Assembly: GCA_951640195.1 (NCBI GenBank) | Contig: OX621167.1 | Coordinates: forward strand, 2,170,001 to 2,234,000 | DNA from: Porpolomopsis calyptriformis | Taxonomy: Eukaryota; Basidiomycota; Agaricomycetes; Agaricales; Hygrophoraceae | Reading direction: 5' to 3' | Length of the DNA stretch: 64,000 nucleotides | In this document: in pieces, positions 10,068 to 22,879 of the stretch | Numbering within the stretch: position 1 is the first letter of the stretch | Layout: each line of letters opens with the position of its first letter | Translations under genes and position numbers: made by a program | Notes under the pieces: model-generated | Seen by the model: only the letters and a program-made list of their open reading frames with translations | Database searches by the model: none | What the model was told of the DNA's origin: nothing

Positions 10068-13000
10068 TCATGATCTCCATGATGAGGTGGGGCGTAAATG
10101 AGGAGAATGGGGAGGCGAAAACGATTGAGGGAAGTAGGTCGAAGTAGATGGTGAAGCCAAGGATCCTGGCAAATACAATGGGATAGTAGGAATAAGCTCA
10201 AAGACGTGTTGAGTCACAGCCCGTGATGGTCTCGCTCCACCTGCTGTGACCGGGTCCGGCGCATTCATCACACCATGCACCCGTGGTTCTTGGCTCGGAT
10301 GGTCAAAGCCGTCCGAAGTAGGAGCAGTGACAGGGTTTGCGTTCAGTCCACGCCCGTCCCAGACACATCGAATATCGTTACCGGGGATGATTTGTGCGAG
10401 GCGGCCGGTTTCAACGTGGCGGACTTCGATAAATCGACTGTCGAAGAGCAGTACGTATGGATGGTGCAAAGCAACTCGTTCCGCCGTTCCTTCCCATTCT
10501 ATAGTGCCTGTAGTGCGGCTTGGGTCACCATGTTTGTCGACGTGTAGACCGAACTCTGTCCGCAGTGAGCAGTTAGCTCGGGATGATGACAATGTGCAAT
10601 TCATAAATAGTACTTGCCGTCATAACAGAGCAAGAATTCGTCATCATTACAGCGGAACATTCCCATGGGGCGACAAGATTCACAGCGCTTGGCTAATTTC
10701 TCCAGTCGGGGTTCGTCTCGCTGGGGTATCGTTACACTCTTGAAACTGCCAATTGGAAGGTTACGAGGCAAAATAGATCATAGAACTTGGCGAGTACATA
10801 CTCTGTCAGATCCATGATCTCAAAACCTCTGGTGCAGAGTATTGCAATCTTAGCTTTGAGGAAAAAGAGATCAAATGCCTCTGAGGGCAGAAAGAAGTCC
10901 TATCACGTCGCATATTAAATGACTAATGATTGCTCATATCATACGAAAATGCGCACCCTGTAAATCCTGAACCACTCCGAGCGCGGAGCCCGCAAACCGA
11001 GACGAGTTGCAAATCCAACAGGAGGATTTGCTCTCTCATTGATATTGTCAATAACCGGTTCAAGGACGCGGAAAACGCTCTCGAGCTTCGATTATCAACA
11101 GCAGTCAGGGTGTTGTAGGCAGCATGCACAGGTTAGAGTGCTTACATTCTTCTTCTTCATGTAGATGACGAGGGTCCGTCCATGGAGAGTGCCTACACTG
11201 AAGAAATGAACATCCTTCGTGCCATTGAGCTTTTGAGGCGTTTGAGAGGTGTGTGCACTATGTGGTGAGGAAGGCACCAGTGCTTCCATGTGATACGCGA
11301 ATAAGGACTGTAAAACGTCCTCTGAGCGAATTATATCATTCGAAGATAATATCACGAAACCTTGTCCGCTAACACAAGGAATATCCCGAACTGTTCAAGC
11401 ATAGCACACTGTGTGACCATTTTCAGATGAAGGACGCGACGCATAGCTGGACGCGACATATTAGGTCAGCTGAAATGGGGAACCTTTTTTTTTGGAAAGG
11501 TCCTACATCTGGAGTCATGACGGAAACCAATCCAAACGCCCTCCGCGCATCCAATGGCAACTAGGCCACGCCCATCCGGAGTGGCTAAATAAAGTGGTCA
11601 AGTGGTCAAGAAAACCGAAAGAAAAAATAAGATCGAAGTGTAAGCGTACTAAAAGGTACCGAGCAAGTGACTTTGCCAGTGAACGGGTTCTCTGAGTTCC
11701 AGGTCGGAGCAGGTCCCCCAGTACGTATTGCAGGCACGGAGAACGTATCCAAACTCAGAGTTTCAATCTCAAAGACCTTGTTTGATTCTTGAACAACTTT
11801 CCGTAACCCGGTGGCCTCCTCCAGTTTCTGCTTCCACTCAGACCGAAGCTGCGCTGATTCGGCATAAACCGTGTACAATCCGCCGAGCCTCCCATTATGG
11901 TGGAGAGTGCAGGGGAAAACTGCACGAGCATCTACAGAATTCTCTGGAGAGTGTGGCCCGTTGGGTGCTTGACTTGCTGTGTCTCCATCCCGCTGGCCTC
12001 CCCGTAGACCACGTAGAATACCAGCACTCCGCTGAGTAGGTGGATCAGTGAAATTGGCTAATGTAAGTAGATCCAAGGGAATTGGCTAAGATTGTGTCAA
12101 CTTTCACTTCTGTAATACCAAGGTGACAAACATACCCGTCTGAAAACGTGGTATTTCATGATACCGTCCTTTTCCTTTGGTTTCGTCATCACGACTGTCA
12201 ATCAATTCAGTTTTCCTGATCGTGCTGGCCATTTCTGGGCTTACGATAGTTATCAAACAGAAGAACAAAAAGTTCCGTCCAGCCACTCCACTCGAATCCG
12301 GTATCCGGTTGACGAAGAAGCTTTCCGGTGTGAATTAGCGAGCGATTCTCGTCAAGTAGATCCATATCCTGGTACCGCGGTTACTAAACTCGACAGACAC
12401 GGCGTTCAATATAGTACTCACCACGGATTCTCCAGACTTGAAGACCAAGTTGGAGTTGTAACGCCAGAGTTCAACTTTTTGTTTAGAGGACATCACGCCA
12501 GGCTCGGTCTCTTTTCCTAGAGCCTTTATGACATCTAGGACATGAGGTATAGCCTCACGATCCTCGTGCCCGGCGGGGGTTTCATCCAAGATCCCTTTCA
12601 GCAAGAGCTCATAACGGAGGAGTCGGGGGATAGGGCGATTGATGAAACTTTTCATGTCCAAGCGATGAGCATCAGGATGTCGGACGCATTGCTGCACATC
12701 ACATCATGGGTGCCGTCCCAGCGCAAAAAGGACCGAACGTACCTCAACAAAAGCTTTGAAGGCAGGATTGTTAGCTACTTCTTCGCTCACTCGATAGGCG
12801 GCAATAGGGTAGTTGGGTATATATTGCATATATGCCTCTCTGAAATTGAGCGCTGCATCGAATACAGCTGCTGTGAGCGAACGGATGGTAGGATGCTCTT
12901 CTCGTTGGATCTCATGGAAGTGGTCAACCATTCTGCGGTGGTGAGCATGCAGTTCCGCAAAATTATGAAAAACATCATGTAGAAATCCATCCAGACGTTC

Positions 13001-16000
13001 GTGGGAAATAATAGGCGGATCTGCATTGCGAAGTGGTCGCACATACATCTAAAGTTTGTACCATTACATGAATAAATTTGAAAGATCTCTCGTTGGTCGC
13101 AGACGTACGATTTCAATATTCTCCAAGTCCTTAACGTATGCCATTTCGCCCTTAATAAGTTCAAAGATGATGCTAAGATAGAATAGTCAAAAAAAGCCAT
13201 CATATGTAATTTTTGGGGGAACTCGGGCGCTTACGATTGGCGTTTATTTTCCTCTTTTGTGAGTGTTTTCCTAATTTCAGGAACGACCAGGTCGGGCCAT
13301 TCCCACTTTCCAGTGAGGCCCTTACCCATAGCTGACTGGAACGTCCGCAACTGCGCCACCGTCTGCAAGTTCTTGATGGCCTCGATAGCCTCCATTAGAT
13401 AGTCCGCATCCGGGTTTCCAATGGCTGTCTCATGATAAATGGCGTCAAGGAGGACAGGATACTTCTGTAGGTGTTCGGAAGGTCGGTTTAACAAATGCTT
13501 GAGGTCGAGTCGGATCTCCTGATGCTTTGCAGAATGCCGGGAACATCGCTGCAGTACGAGTTCAGATCGATATACAAAACAAAGTCAAGATAACAAACCT
13601 CAAGGAATAATCGAAATTCTGGATTTGTCTCTAACTCTTCCTTCATCCTTTTCTCAGCGAGCGGTAGATGGCCAACATAAATGGGATATGCTAGCCTGAA
13701 CTCGGTTGCGGCGTCCAAAAAGACATCACCAATCCTTTGAATGACAGGCGCCTGTTCGCGCTGCCTCACGTACATGACCTCTAGCAGTCTGCGGTTGCAT
13801 TCTCGAAGATCGAGGATATTTCCGAAGACTTCGTCGATGAAATCTTCCAGCTTATCTGGTTGTATCACAGGAGGGTTGGCCATGCGAAGTGGGTTGATGA
13901 AGCTCTAGAGAACAGAAATCTTTGTCAAGAGCCAATTAGCATTATCAGAATGGTTGCAACTGACCAATTGCACAGTATCCAGATCTTGAAGGTATTGCTC
14001 CTCCTTACTGATAACCTTGTGAATGATACTGCATCCACACAGCGTTAGCTCGGCAAGAGAGAGAAAACTACAGAACCATACGTTTGGCGATTAATCTCAC
14101 TCTCAGGCAACGAGTCCAGCACCTCCTTCTCCACTGAGTTTGCCCAGTCTTTCTGTTATTTGATAAAGGTATGAGTGGGAGGAGGGAGGAGGGGGGAACA
14201 TGAGGGAACCTACTCTGATAGGCTTCTGAGGCGGCTCTGGCTGTGTGGGAGCTCCTACGATAGAGTTTCCCTTAGCAGATAAAAAAATAAAATCAGAGGA
14301 TGTCCTCCACGAGGCGGCCAATGGAATAGCGTACTTTTCGTGGGCAGGAATAAGAGTAGCATGGAATGCCTTCCCCACAGCCGGGTGAGTAGCATTGGGT
14401 CAACATAGTGATAACTCCGGTAGGTAGCTCCTCCCTCTCCCGTGGAGCGTCAGATCCACCTTCTTGATCATCCAGGAACATATACACATCCTCGACTCCA
14501 TCTTGGAGGACTCTACCCCCCCACTCAACCTCGTAAAAAAATAGCTGGCTTTGCAAGCTGCGGGCCACTTGAAGCGAAGCCCGCCGGTCACTTGTTGATA
14601 TGCCATGGTTAATGAGTAGCTCCCTCTGGATTTGTGATTGAATAGTTGACTAGACAGGCATCCGCTATCAGACACCCATTAGATGAGGCCAGGTCGTCGA
14701 GACTTACAACAATGTCCTTTCCAGTGAATGCGCGTGGGTAAGGGATACTTCCTTTGACGTGAGTCCCGCGAGGAACTTTGTCACGCAACTGGACGGCTAT
14801 GTGTGACAACAACGAGAAGTTAATGAATCGAGTTGGGTCTTCCTCATCCTCCTCCCAATATTCTTCATCGTCATCGTCATGGAGTTCCAAAGGTCCTCTG
14901 CCCTTTGCGGCGGCCATATTATCTTCCATATCAGTGAAATGATCGTGCGGATGGTCGAATTTCGCGAACGAACTCGAGTGACTCACGGAGGGGTCATTCA
15001 GATAAGGTATAGTTGCCCACTCGGAGGTTCCCGCATAGGAACTAGTCGAATTTCCGCGATTGAGTGTCGTCGAAGGGCCCATCATTGAGGTTGGGCCGGA
15101 ATAGCCGTCACTTTGATGTGTAGAAACTGTAGAACCTGCTGAATGTCCATCAATAGCAGGTTAGTCTATGCAAGGTAATTTCGGGTGTAACATACTCACG
15201 AAGTGAGTTCGCCTCGGGCACATTAGGATGGGCGGAGAGAGATGGGAGCTGAGCTGCAAGGCCACCAGTGAGGCTTGGAGGCGCGGGAGAGTATCCGCGA
15301 TGGGCAGGATCTAGTTTGCGATAATCCACGGGCAGGTATCCATTGACGTGGGTAGAGTCATCATTTGCATACGCATCGAATCCATTTCGTAGGTCGTAGT
15401 TGGTATTCTGAGAAGAGACGGTAGGAACGAGTGTGCCAGGGGGGAGGGTTGAAGGAGTCCTGTTAACTCCGGCAGGATTATGATAACCTTCTACTGGACT
15501 CCATTCCGTAGCCGCATAAAGCTGATTGCGAACGGTTGTGGGGGAATGAGCAATATCTAGAAAGCTCGAGGACTCTGGTGGGGCACCATATTGGGGGAGC
15601 TCGTCACCGGGTGCACCATCTAGCCCGCTGTCGTGAAAGGATACCGGTGGTTGGGGGGGTCGGTGACCGCCCGTGGTTGCCTGTTTGAGTAAGCCCGAGG
15701 GGTCCAACGAATCAAAGTTAGAAGGGGCTGGTACTGCTTGCGCTGTCATTGGATCATAGCATATGTCAGATTCTGGGATAGTGACAGACCCAAGGGTGGG
15801 GGCGGCCGGAGAGGAGGCACCAGGGGGCAGTGGGAGGGGGCGGTATCTCCCCTGTGATTGAGACGGTTGTGGTCGTACATTTGATGAGGGAGGTTGCTTG
15901 ATATCTCGAGAGGGCTCTGGGTGTTTGGGGTTGAAGGAGGCTACGGGAGATTAGAGCATTAAGACGAACACGAGAAGGAGTAGCATGACACGCACGAGGA

Positions 16001-16161
16001 GGAACATTGATGTTGGCATTTGGAGGATTTTCATAAGAATTATAAATGGTTTCCTTCTCAGTATTGGGAGAGATGGCATCCTCGGAAAAGACAGCCCAAA
16101 CTTCTTCGTAGAGGTCCTCCAAGTCATCACCATGCTGAGTAGCCGACGCCGAGGTGGACAT
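10068..16161 (-). CDS. ROM2: Rho1 guanine nucleotide exchange factor, Rom2 type (DEP-DH-DH-PH-CNH)
   Basis: A long gene with about 20 short introns and no interruption found in any exon read. Start MSTSASATQHGDDLEDLYEE at 16161; the first intron lies between 15996 and 15940. Order: Pro/Ser-rich N-terminus (to about 14800); DEP domain (about 14780-14450; FTGKDIVSTIQSQI, SDRRASLQVARSLQSQLFF); a first DH-like domain (14060-13240; IIHKVISKEEQYLQDLDTVQ, RLDLKHLLNRPSEHLQKYP); a second, canonical DH domain (13230-12370; SIIFELIKGEMAYVKDLENI, INRPIPRLLRYELLLKGIL); PH domain (about 12330-11760; GWTELFVLLFDNY, ESAQLRSEWKQKLEEATGL); CNH domain (about 11750-10200). The family activates Rho1 at the plasma membrane in the cell-wall-integrity pathway. 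The intron after the FLLCYD motif is GC-AG. The start lies 171 bp from the divergent methyltransferase gene. Confidence 0.92.
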
Positions 16162-16332
16162 CACAGGGGAGTAGTGTGCGTTCGGTGGAGGTTAATACGG
16201 TAGAGAGAGGTCGTTAACGAAAGCCTCGAAGTTGCTCAGAGATTCGATGGGTTGAGTGTAGACGAGTGAAGATCGCTGAGTGGAAGTGCCGCATCCGGCT
16301 GTTTGGTGAGGAAGGACCCCAGAGATAGCTCA

Positions 16333-17961
16333 ATGAGTAAATCATGCTCGGAAACCATCTTGAAAACGAGCTCTTCTGTGCACGATATCAGTACAGATAA
16401 ACCGCCATTTGGTTCAAGGTATTCATCTTTTTAAATCTCACCAAGAACAAATTCACTCAACCCGGAAAAGATTTCTTACTGACGAGTCTCAGGTCTGGAG
16501 CCAAAACGCTTGGGATCATGTCCCACCTCCAGATCATCACACCGAAGTCATCGCAGCCTCCTTAGCGAAGCAACGCGGTGCACCCGTTCCTGAACACGAG
16601 AAACGCAAGTATAACGAGAATCCGTCTAGACACTGGTTCGCATCGAATTGCCCGAGACAGGCACACACCCCCTCTGACGCCCCTGTGAAGGGATAGGTTC
16701 TACAAGACGAACTCGGCCAACTTTTTTCGCAATCGGAAATGGTATGCAACCATTCAAACCCCAGAAATACCACTTACACCATAGCCCTCAGGCTACACAA
16801 CGAATTCCCAGAACTTACGGCTGCCGCAGAACCTAATGTGCGCGAAAAAACATGTCCACCATATATGCCCAATTTATTCTTTAGGCAGGTCCGATGACTA
16901 TTGCCGAGATCGGATGTGGTGAGCCAAATCCTCCCCAACCGATCCCTCCAATCTGAAGAGCATCCAGGCGCAGGCAACGGCGTGTTTCCCCTCCTCTCAG
17001 CAAACAAAAACCCGAGTCTCACCCTCCATGCATACGACTACTCCACCCACGCCATAAAGTTGGTCCAGGTCGGTGAACAACCATCCCCTCCGTCCGGTGC
17101 TCGCTCACTCAATCGCCATTTTTCCATCCAAGAGCAACCCACTGTACATCTCCCCCCCAATCGGCGCAATACACGCCTCAGTTTGGGACCTCACATCACC
17201 CGACACACTTCCTGACAATCTCACCCCAAGCACTGTCGATATAGTCATCCTCGTCTTCGTCCTGAGCGCCCTACATCCAGATGAATGGCAAAGAGCGATT
17301 CAAAATATCCACAAGGTAAAACCCACTCCTACACCATCTCATCCACTCGCTCAATCCCGAAAGATGCTCAAACCAGGCGGAGTCGTCCTCCTGCGCGACT
17401 ATGGCCGGCACGACCTCACCCAGCTCAGATTCAAAACGGGCCGCCTTCTAGAAGATAATCTCTACATTCGCGGAGACAACACCCGCGTATACTTCTTCGA
17501 ACTAGGCACGCACTCCTCCCATTCTTATCTTATCCACCCCCAAAAAAAAATTTCTTTCCACAGATGAACTAGCCATTCTATTCACCGGTTCTCCCATCCC
17601 ACCAAATGAAGATTCCATCAAAATATCCGGACAAGAACCCAATACCGAATCAGAGTCCGAGTATCACACCCCCGACCCCGACACCCCCGACACCCCCGCA
17701 TCACCTCCCACACCCACACCATCCCCACCACCCCCAAACACCACATCAACAACACACTCAAACCTTCTTGCAGAAACTGGCAGCTCATCTCCGCTACCAC
17801 CACTAACTCCACCCCCACATGGTCTTTTCACTATAAAAAAGCTGGGCGTCGATCGTCGCCTCCTGGTGAATCGCAAACGTCAGCTGAAAATGTACCGTGT
17901 ATGGCTACAAGGGACATTTTTGAACAACAACCAGGCCCTCGGTCACTTGAATGCCGGTTAA
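16333..17961 (+). CDS. TRM140: tRNA N3-methylcytidine methyltransferase (Trm140/METTL2 type)
   Basis: The start [20 protein letters not shown] lies in exon 16333..16418, which joins in phase to 16471. It gives the conserved family opening [20 protein letters not shown], then [20 protein letters not shown]. The SAM-binding motif I is [15 protein letters not shown], followed by a [12 protein letters not shown] acidic turn, [39 protein letters not shown] and [10 protein letters not shown]. After a Pro/Ser-rich insert (17630-17810) it ends with the conserved [20 protein letters not shown] block. The family methylates C32 in the anticodon loop of certain tRNAs (Thr, Ser) in the cytoplasm. About seven introns; the one after YFFEL starts GCACGC and is read as GC-AG. 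Near 16630 the usual W-D/x-x-FYK spacing is shorter than in relatives I know, so that junction is the least certain. Confidence 0.88.
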
Positions 17962-18113
17962 AACGTGGCGTGTGGAGCTGATGACAATGACAAGCCCCGG
18001 AGTTACTCTGACAGGTAGAAGAAAAAAAAAATGCTTTTGTTTTTTTGGCAGTCTTACCAAATATTTAAGCAAAAAAAAAAAAAAAAAAGAATACATAGGT
18101 AACATTTGCAAGA

Positions 18114-20998
18114 CTAGAATAACACAGCTGCGATCTTCTGGGGAATCGTAACCGGAGGCTCTTCGGGCATTTCAGTCTCCTCAAGCGTCGGGATACCCTG
18201 ATGGGACAAATTCCATAAGTACCCATGGGGGAAAAAAACGAAAGCTGGAGAAAATGTACCGTGACAAAGTCCATTTCTTCTGGTTTCCAGATCTTCGTCC
18301 GCTTCACAATCTTATACCCAAAGTAGAGAATCGCGAACAAGGGAATATTGATATCTGTTGTCACGCGGTAGTTTGAGCCAATAAGTATTGAAAAATAAAG
18401 AAAGAAAGAAAAAACCTACATGCAGTGAAGAAGTCTGACACGTTGAATTTGAAGAACACCTGGAATCCTGTGATAAGGATAAAGATAATGGTCCAGGCAA
18501 CCCCCCAATACGCGAGGTAAGGCTGCACGGATTTTTCCCCGGTTACTATCATTCACGCAGCAGCGGTCGGAGAACAAACCTGGAGTCTATTGTGGTAGGC
18601 ACTTTTCGTGATATCGAAACCCTGGGCAACCATTCCTCGGTCTAAAAAATGTAAGAAGGGGTGAAAGGAGAAAGTCTGGGGGGGAATCGAACGCACGGAA
18701 GAATATGTAGGTCAGGTTGATGGAGCACCATCCGAAAAATCCGGCTGTGGTCGAGAGATTGACAAACCAGCTAGAGAGGGGGCGATATTAGCTCAACTTT
18801 GGAATTTGAAAAAACAACAACAACAACCCACTTGAAGACAGTCTCGGACCCACTGGAGACATTCATGAAGGCCAAGAGAGCAAAAAGCGACTGGAGCGTA
18901 GAACATAAACGAAGTTCAGGCAGCGACATGAAAAAACCCAACCGAGGTTAATACTGCCGCGAGGGGAAGACCCTTCTTGGTGCAGTATGTGAGGTACCTC
19001 GGAGCTTGCCCACGAAGGGAGAGGCCGTAAAGGATACGCGAAGAACAAAAGAGGAAACTGTTTCCGGCCGAGAATGCACTTGTGAATACGCCAGCATTGA
19101 TGATGTGAGGAAGGACTGGAGGGATGGAAATCAACGAAATGAACGAAAAAAAAAAAAGTGGAGGTCGTCGTACCTTTAATGCCGGCGCGGTTAATGGCGA
19201 TCACGAAAGGCGATTGCGCGGCGTTGCCAGTAGCTGCACCACGAGCGGTGATGTTTAATGAAGATTGAAGAAGAACAGTCTTACTTACCGCTCAATAAGC
19301 CGTGGTCATTGAACGGAACGAGCAAGCCGATCATCAGAATGCCCAGCATCTATTTTCAATTTCGATTTGGGTTGGTGGAATAAAAAAACGAAGAGCGTAC
19401 GTAGAAAATAAGAATACGGTAGAAAACACGTCGGACAGCCTTGGCAATATTCCGACGAGGATTCTCCGTCTCTGATGCGGCACTGAAGGAATGTGATTAG
19501 GAATATAAACACTTCAAACACTTGACTAACATAGCAACCAGTTCCATTCCTTGGAAGGAGAATGCTGCCTGGACAATGACAGACAAGAAGCCGAGGAAGT
19601 GATCGAGGCTGGCACTTGATACTAGGCCAGGTCCATTGAGAGCTCCTGGATGCTTCCAGTACTAGCAGGCAAATGAGCACCAGGTTTGCGGAAACGGGGA
19701 AAAAGCGTACGCGGAACCCAATGCGAGGGGTAGCCGTCCCTCCCAAGTCAATGATCAAACCAACGAGAATCAAGCCAGTGATCATAGAGACTGCGAAGGA
19801 AGGTGACCCTGTCAGTATCACCCGTAAATAGTGCAGAGTGCTCTCACGTTTGATTATGGAGAAAATGAATTCAGCTGGTTGGGTTCGAAATTAGTCTATC
19901 AATGAAGTGGGATCGAAGCTTACATTCCCCAAAGTACCTGAAAGTTGATGTTCATAATGTGAGAGGTTTCGATAGAGAGACCGAGTCTTACCGGACACCG
20001 AATATGTTGATAGTACAAACGAGGATGCAAATCACAGCTGTGTAAATTCCTGCGTGGTGTGCCTGGGATCAGAATAATGTAAGACTCGGATTGGGAGTTG
20101 TTACAAAGAGAGCACATTGGAATCCCAAAAGGTAAGCAAAATAACGGCTGCCGTGATTTCGACAGGTGTTGAGATACTGTAAACAAAATGTATGAGAGTA
20201 TGGGGAACTTTGGTGAGAGAACTAACGCATTGGCCTGCAGATAGAAAGTCAGAAATTGGAGTTTACAGAGTATGTCCAACGTACGTAGAAGTAGTTCTAT
20301 CGTGAGAAAGTATGATGGTTAGTGGTATGCGGATGACTCTGTCGTCACTTACCCATCCGACCTAGGTGAAAAGAAATGAGGTGAGAGATTTTATGGCATT
20401 ACGGAACAACACTGACGGTAAAGCCAAATGCAGGGTCCACCCATCTGGCAGCTGCCGAATGGGCACAGGTTAGCCAAGGAAAGTGATGAAACAGATAGGA
20501 TTGACCGAAATGGGGGAATGTGCCCGAAATTGGGGCATGAGTTGTCATTTCACCAACCGAGCAAAGCGAACTGTGAGAAGGTTAACGGGGAGTGTATTAC
20601 CGATGAAAAAAACTGACGAGTAAGCGACGGTTCCAACCAAGCCGTATGCGAGAAGTGCACCAAGGGGACCTGCGCCGTGCAAGGCTCGGCCTGAACCAAG
20701 GAACAGACCGGTTCCGATGGTGCCAGCAATCTGGAATGGACATGAAGAAGGAAAGATGTGGATATGGGGCAGGACTGACTGCAATCCTAAAGGGAAGGTT
20801 GGGATGAGCATGTTGAGGAAAGAGATGAAGGGAACGTTACATTTGTACATGGCGTTGTTTGAGCCGTCTTTGAACCCTGTCGAGGTCTGAGGCATCGAAG
20901 CGATACCTGTCGTCTGTTTTGAAGTCTGAGGGACCATTCTCGAGAGAGGGCGGCTCGTCAAAGAGGTCGCCCTGCTTTTCTTCAAAGCCCTTGGACAT
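18114..20998 (-). CDS. Amino-acid permease (APC superfamily, fungal AAT type)
   Basis: Start MSKGFEEKQGDLFDEPPSLE at 20998, stop at 18114. The protein shows the family core IAIAGTIGTGLFLGSG, then SLCSVGEMTTHAPISGTFPH, WVDPAFGFTVGWNYFYANAI, STPVEITAAVILLTFWDSN, FSIIKLSMITGLILVGLIID, and near the end YLAYWGVAWTIIFILITGFQ, the segment DINIPLFAILYFGYKIVKRT and a hydrophilic tail ending KIAAVLF. This is a 12-span plasma-membrane proton/amino-acid symporter fold; substrate unknown. The reading needs four microexons: 7 nt at 20780..20786, 9 nt at 20353..20361, 12 nt at 20285..20296 and 8 nt at 20227..20234. Each is flanked by GT and AG and together they restore the conserved family sequence. About 20 introns in all; no stop or frameshift was needed. 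Confidence 0.9.
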
Positions 20999-21550
20999 GG
21001 TGATGCGAGAAAAGAAGAATGAAAGGCAAGGTGATTGTATTTAAAGGGATTGGGTTCCATTGTGATTAAATGGCGATTAGAAGGAAGAAGCAGCTTCGAA
21101 AGCTATCCTGGGCGGCAAAAGGTTGTCATGAGACGGGAGTTGAGCTTGATTGGATTGCAGTGCCCGGAAGGGTGTAAGTCCCGTCCATCAAGCACAAGTA
21201 TGTTAACCGAGCATGAATCGAAACCGATTATCACCCGAATTGGATTTTCAACACGCAGAGTCAAGAACACGGACGGTCATATGTCTTGTCATGCATACGG
21301 CATGTGAAGGGAACGGAGCAGCACCGGCATCACCGTCAGTTGACATCTGTTACGACCAGATACAGTATGACCTATGTGTAATGGTAACATACCTCACCGC
21401 GGTCAGGAAGCACACCGAAAAGTTGCTACCATGTGAGATCAAATGAAATGTATCTAAGAGTCGCACATTGTCTCTATTTTACTTTCCACTTTTTGTACAG
21501 AAAAAGTATGAAGAGCGTCATACGATATTTATAGCATATCCCGATCGACC
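20999..21550. other. Divergent promoter region, permease / MAK11-like
   Basis: No coding exon recognised. It carries the promoters of the permease (-) and the Mak11-like gene (+). No specific binding site could be assigned. Confidence 0.4.
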
Positions 21551-22863
21551 ATGAGAACCTCCCCAAATATCGTCCAAACCTCTCCTCTCCCCACATCTTT
21601 CAACCTCATCGCCGGCTCCTATGAAAAACTTCTTTACGGCCTCCACGGTTCCGTCACCGCACAAGGATCCTTCCAATTAAACCCCATATTCATCTTCCCC
21701 GCTCATATCTCCTGCATCAAAGCCGTCGCCGCATCTCCAAACGGCGGAAAATGGCTAGCAACCGGGAGTGTCGATGAGATCATCAAAGTCTGGGATTTGC
21801 GAAAACTCAAGGAAGTCGGCGGTCTATTGCATCACACAGGTTTTTTCATTCTCTCTCTTCAAACACGCACCCATCTAAACATTCACCAGGCTCAATAACC
21901 GCTCTCCATTTCACCTCACCCTCCCACCTCCTTTCCGCCTCAGAGGATGGTTCGCTCGCTCTCTTCCGCACACGCGACTGGACCGTCCTGCGCTCTTTGA
22001 AGGGCCACAAAGCACGGGTCAATTCCCTCGCCGTCCACCCTTCCGGGAAACTTGCGCTCAGCGTCGGCAAGGACAACACACTGCGGATGTGGGATCTCAT
22101 GCGAGGCAAACCTTCCGCGAGCACAAAACTCGGCAAAGGTCCGTTCATTTCTTTTCCCCAGAATTTCCCTTTCAAATCCGCTCTAGAGGGCGAAGTCGTT
22201 CGCTGGTCCTCAGACGGATCATCCTTCGCCATTCAATTTCAATCTACAATCAACATCTATGCCACCGTACGCGTTTATTGCCTCTCATTCCCCCATTATC
22301 ATATTAAGTTTCTTAGGATATGACACTTCGTCATACCATCTCACATCCCTCTCGCCTTCACGACATTAAATTCTGTCAACATCTCAACGGACAATGTGAA
22401 TTTCTCCTCGTGGCGGCCGAGGACCGAAAACTCTCCGTCTACAACCTCTCAAAACACCCCGAAACACCCCCTAAAATAGTCGCAGAAATGATCGGACATT
22501 CCAATCGGTTCGCAAAAATCCCTCTTTATCACCACTTCTTCATATCCCCACAGGGTCAAAGCCGTCGAAACACTCACTATCGCCCTCCCCGACCTAAACC
22601 GTCATTCCACGACGATAGCCTGCACTGTTTCATCAGACGGAAAGGTTCACGTATACGACATGGCCTCAATACCATCCGACCCCGACCCGGGTGAAATAGT
22701 TCAAGTCACCCCTGTCGCCGAATACGATTCACAAGGCACCCGCCTTACTTGCATCACCATCGCAGACGGAGGACACTCTCCAGCCCCCCCACTCACCGGT
22801 AAGCGGAAGAGAGACGGATGCGATCGCTCCGAGGGAGAAGGAGAAGATGACCACGAAACCTGA
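21551..22863 (+). CDS. MAK11: Mak11/PAK1IP1-like WD40 ribosome-assembly protein
   Basis: Exons 21551..21839, 21890..22138, 22187..22266, 22317..22507 and 22554..22863 join in phase to 372 residues. WD40 blades can be followed by eye: IAGSYEKLLYGL; FPAHISCIKAVAASP with WLATGSVDEIIKVWDL; GSITALHFTSPSHLLSASED; LKGHKARVNSLAVHPSGKLA with VGKDNTLRMWDL; and a final SSDGKVHVYDM. The order and the short Lys/Arg plus acidic C-terminal tail (TGKRKRDGCDRSEGEGEDD) match the Mak11/PAK1IP1 family, which helps assemble pre-60S ribosomal particles in the nucleolus. Its stop is only 16 bp from the stop of the convergent G-patch gene, so their 3' UTRs must overlap. Assignment within the large WD40 superfamily is good but not proven by sequence alone. 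Confidence 0.82.
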
Positions 22864-22879
22864 TAACATACATTATATG

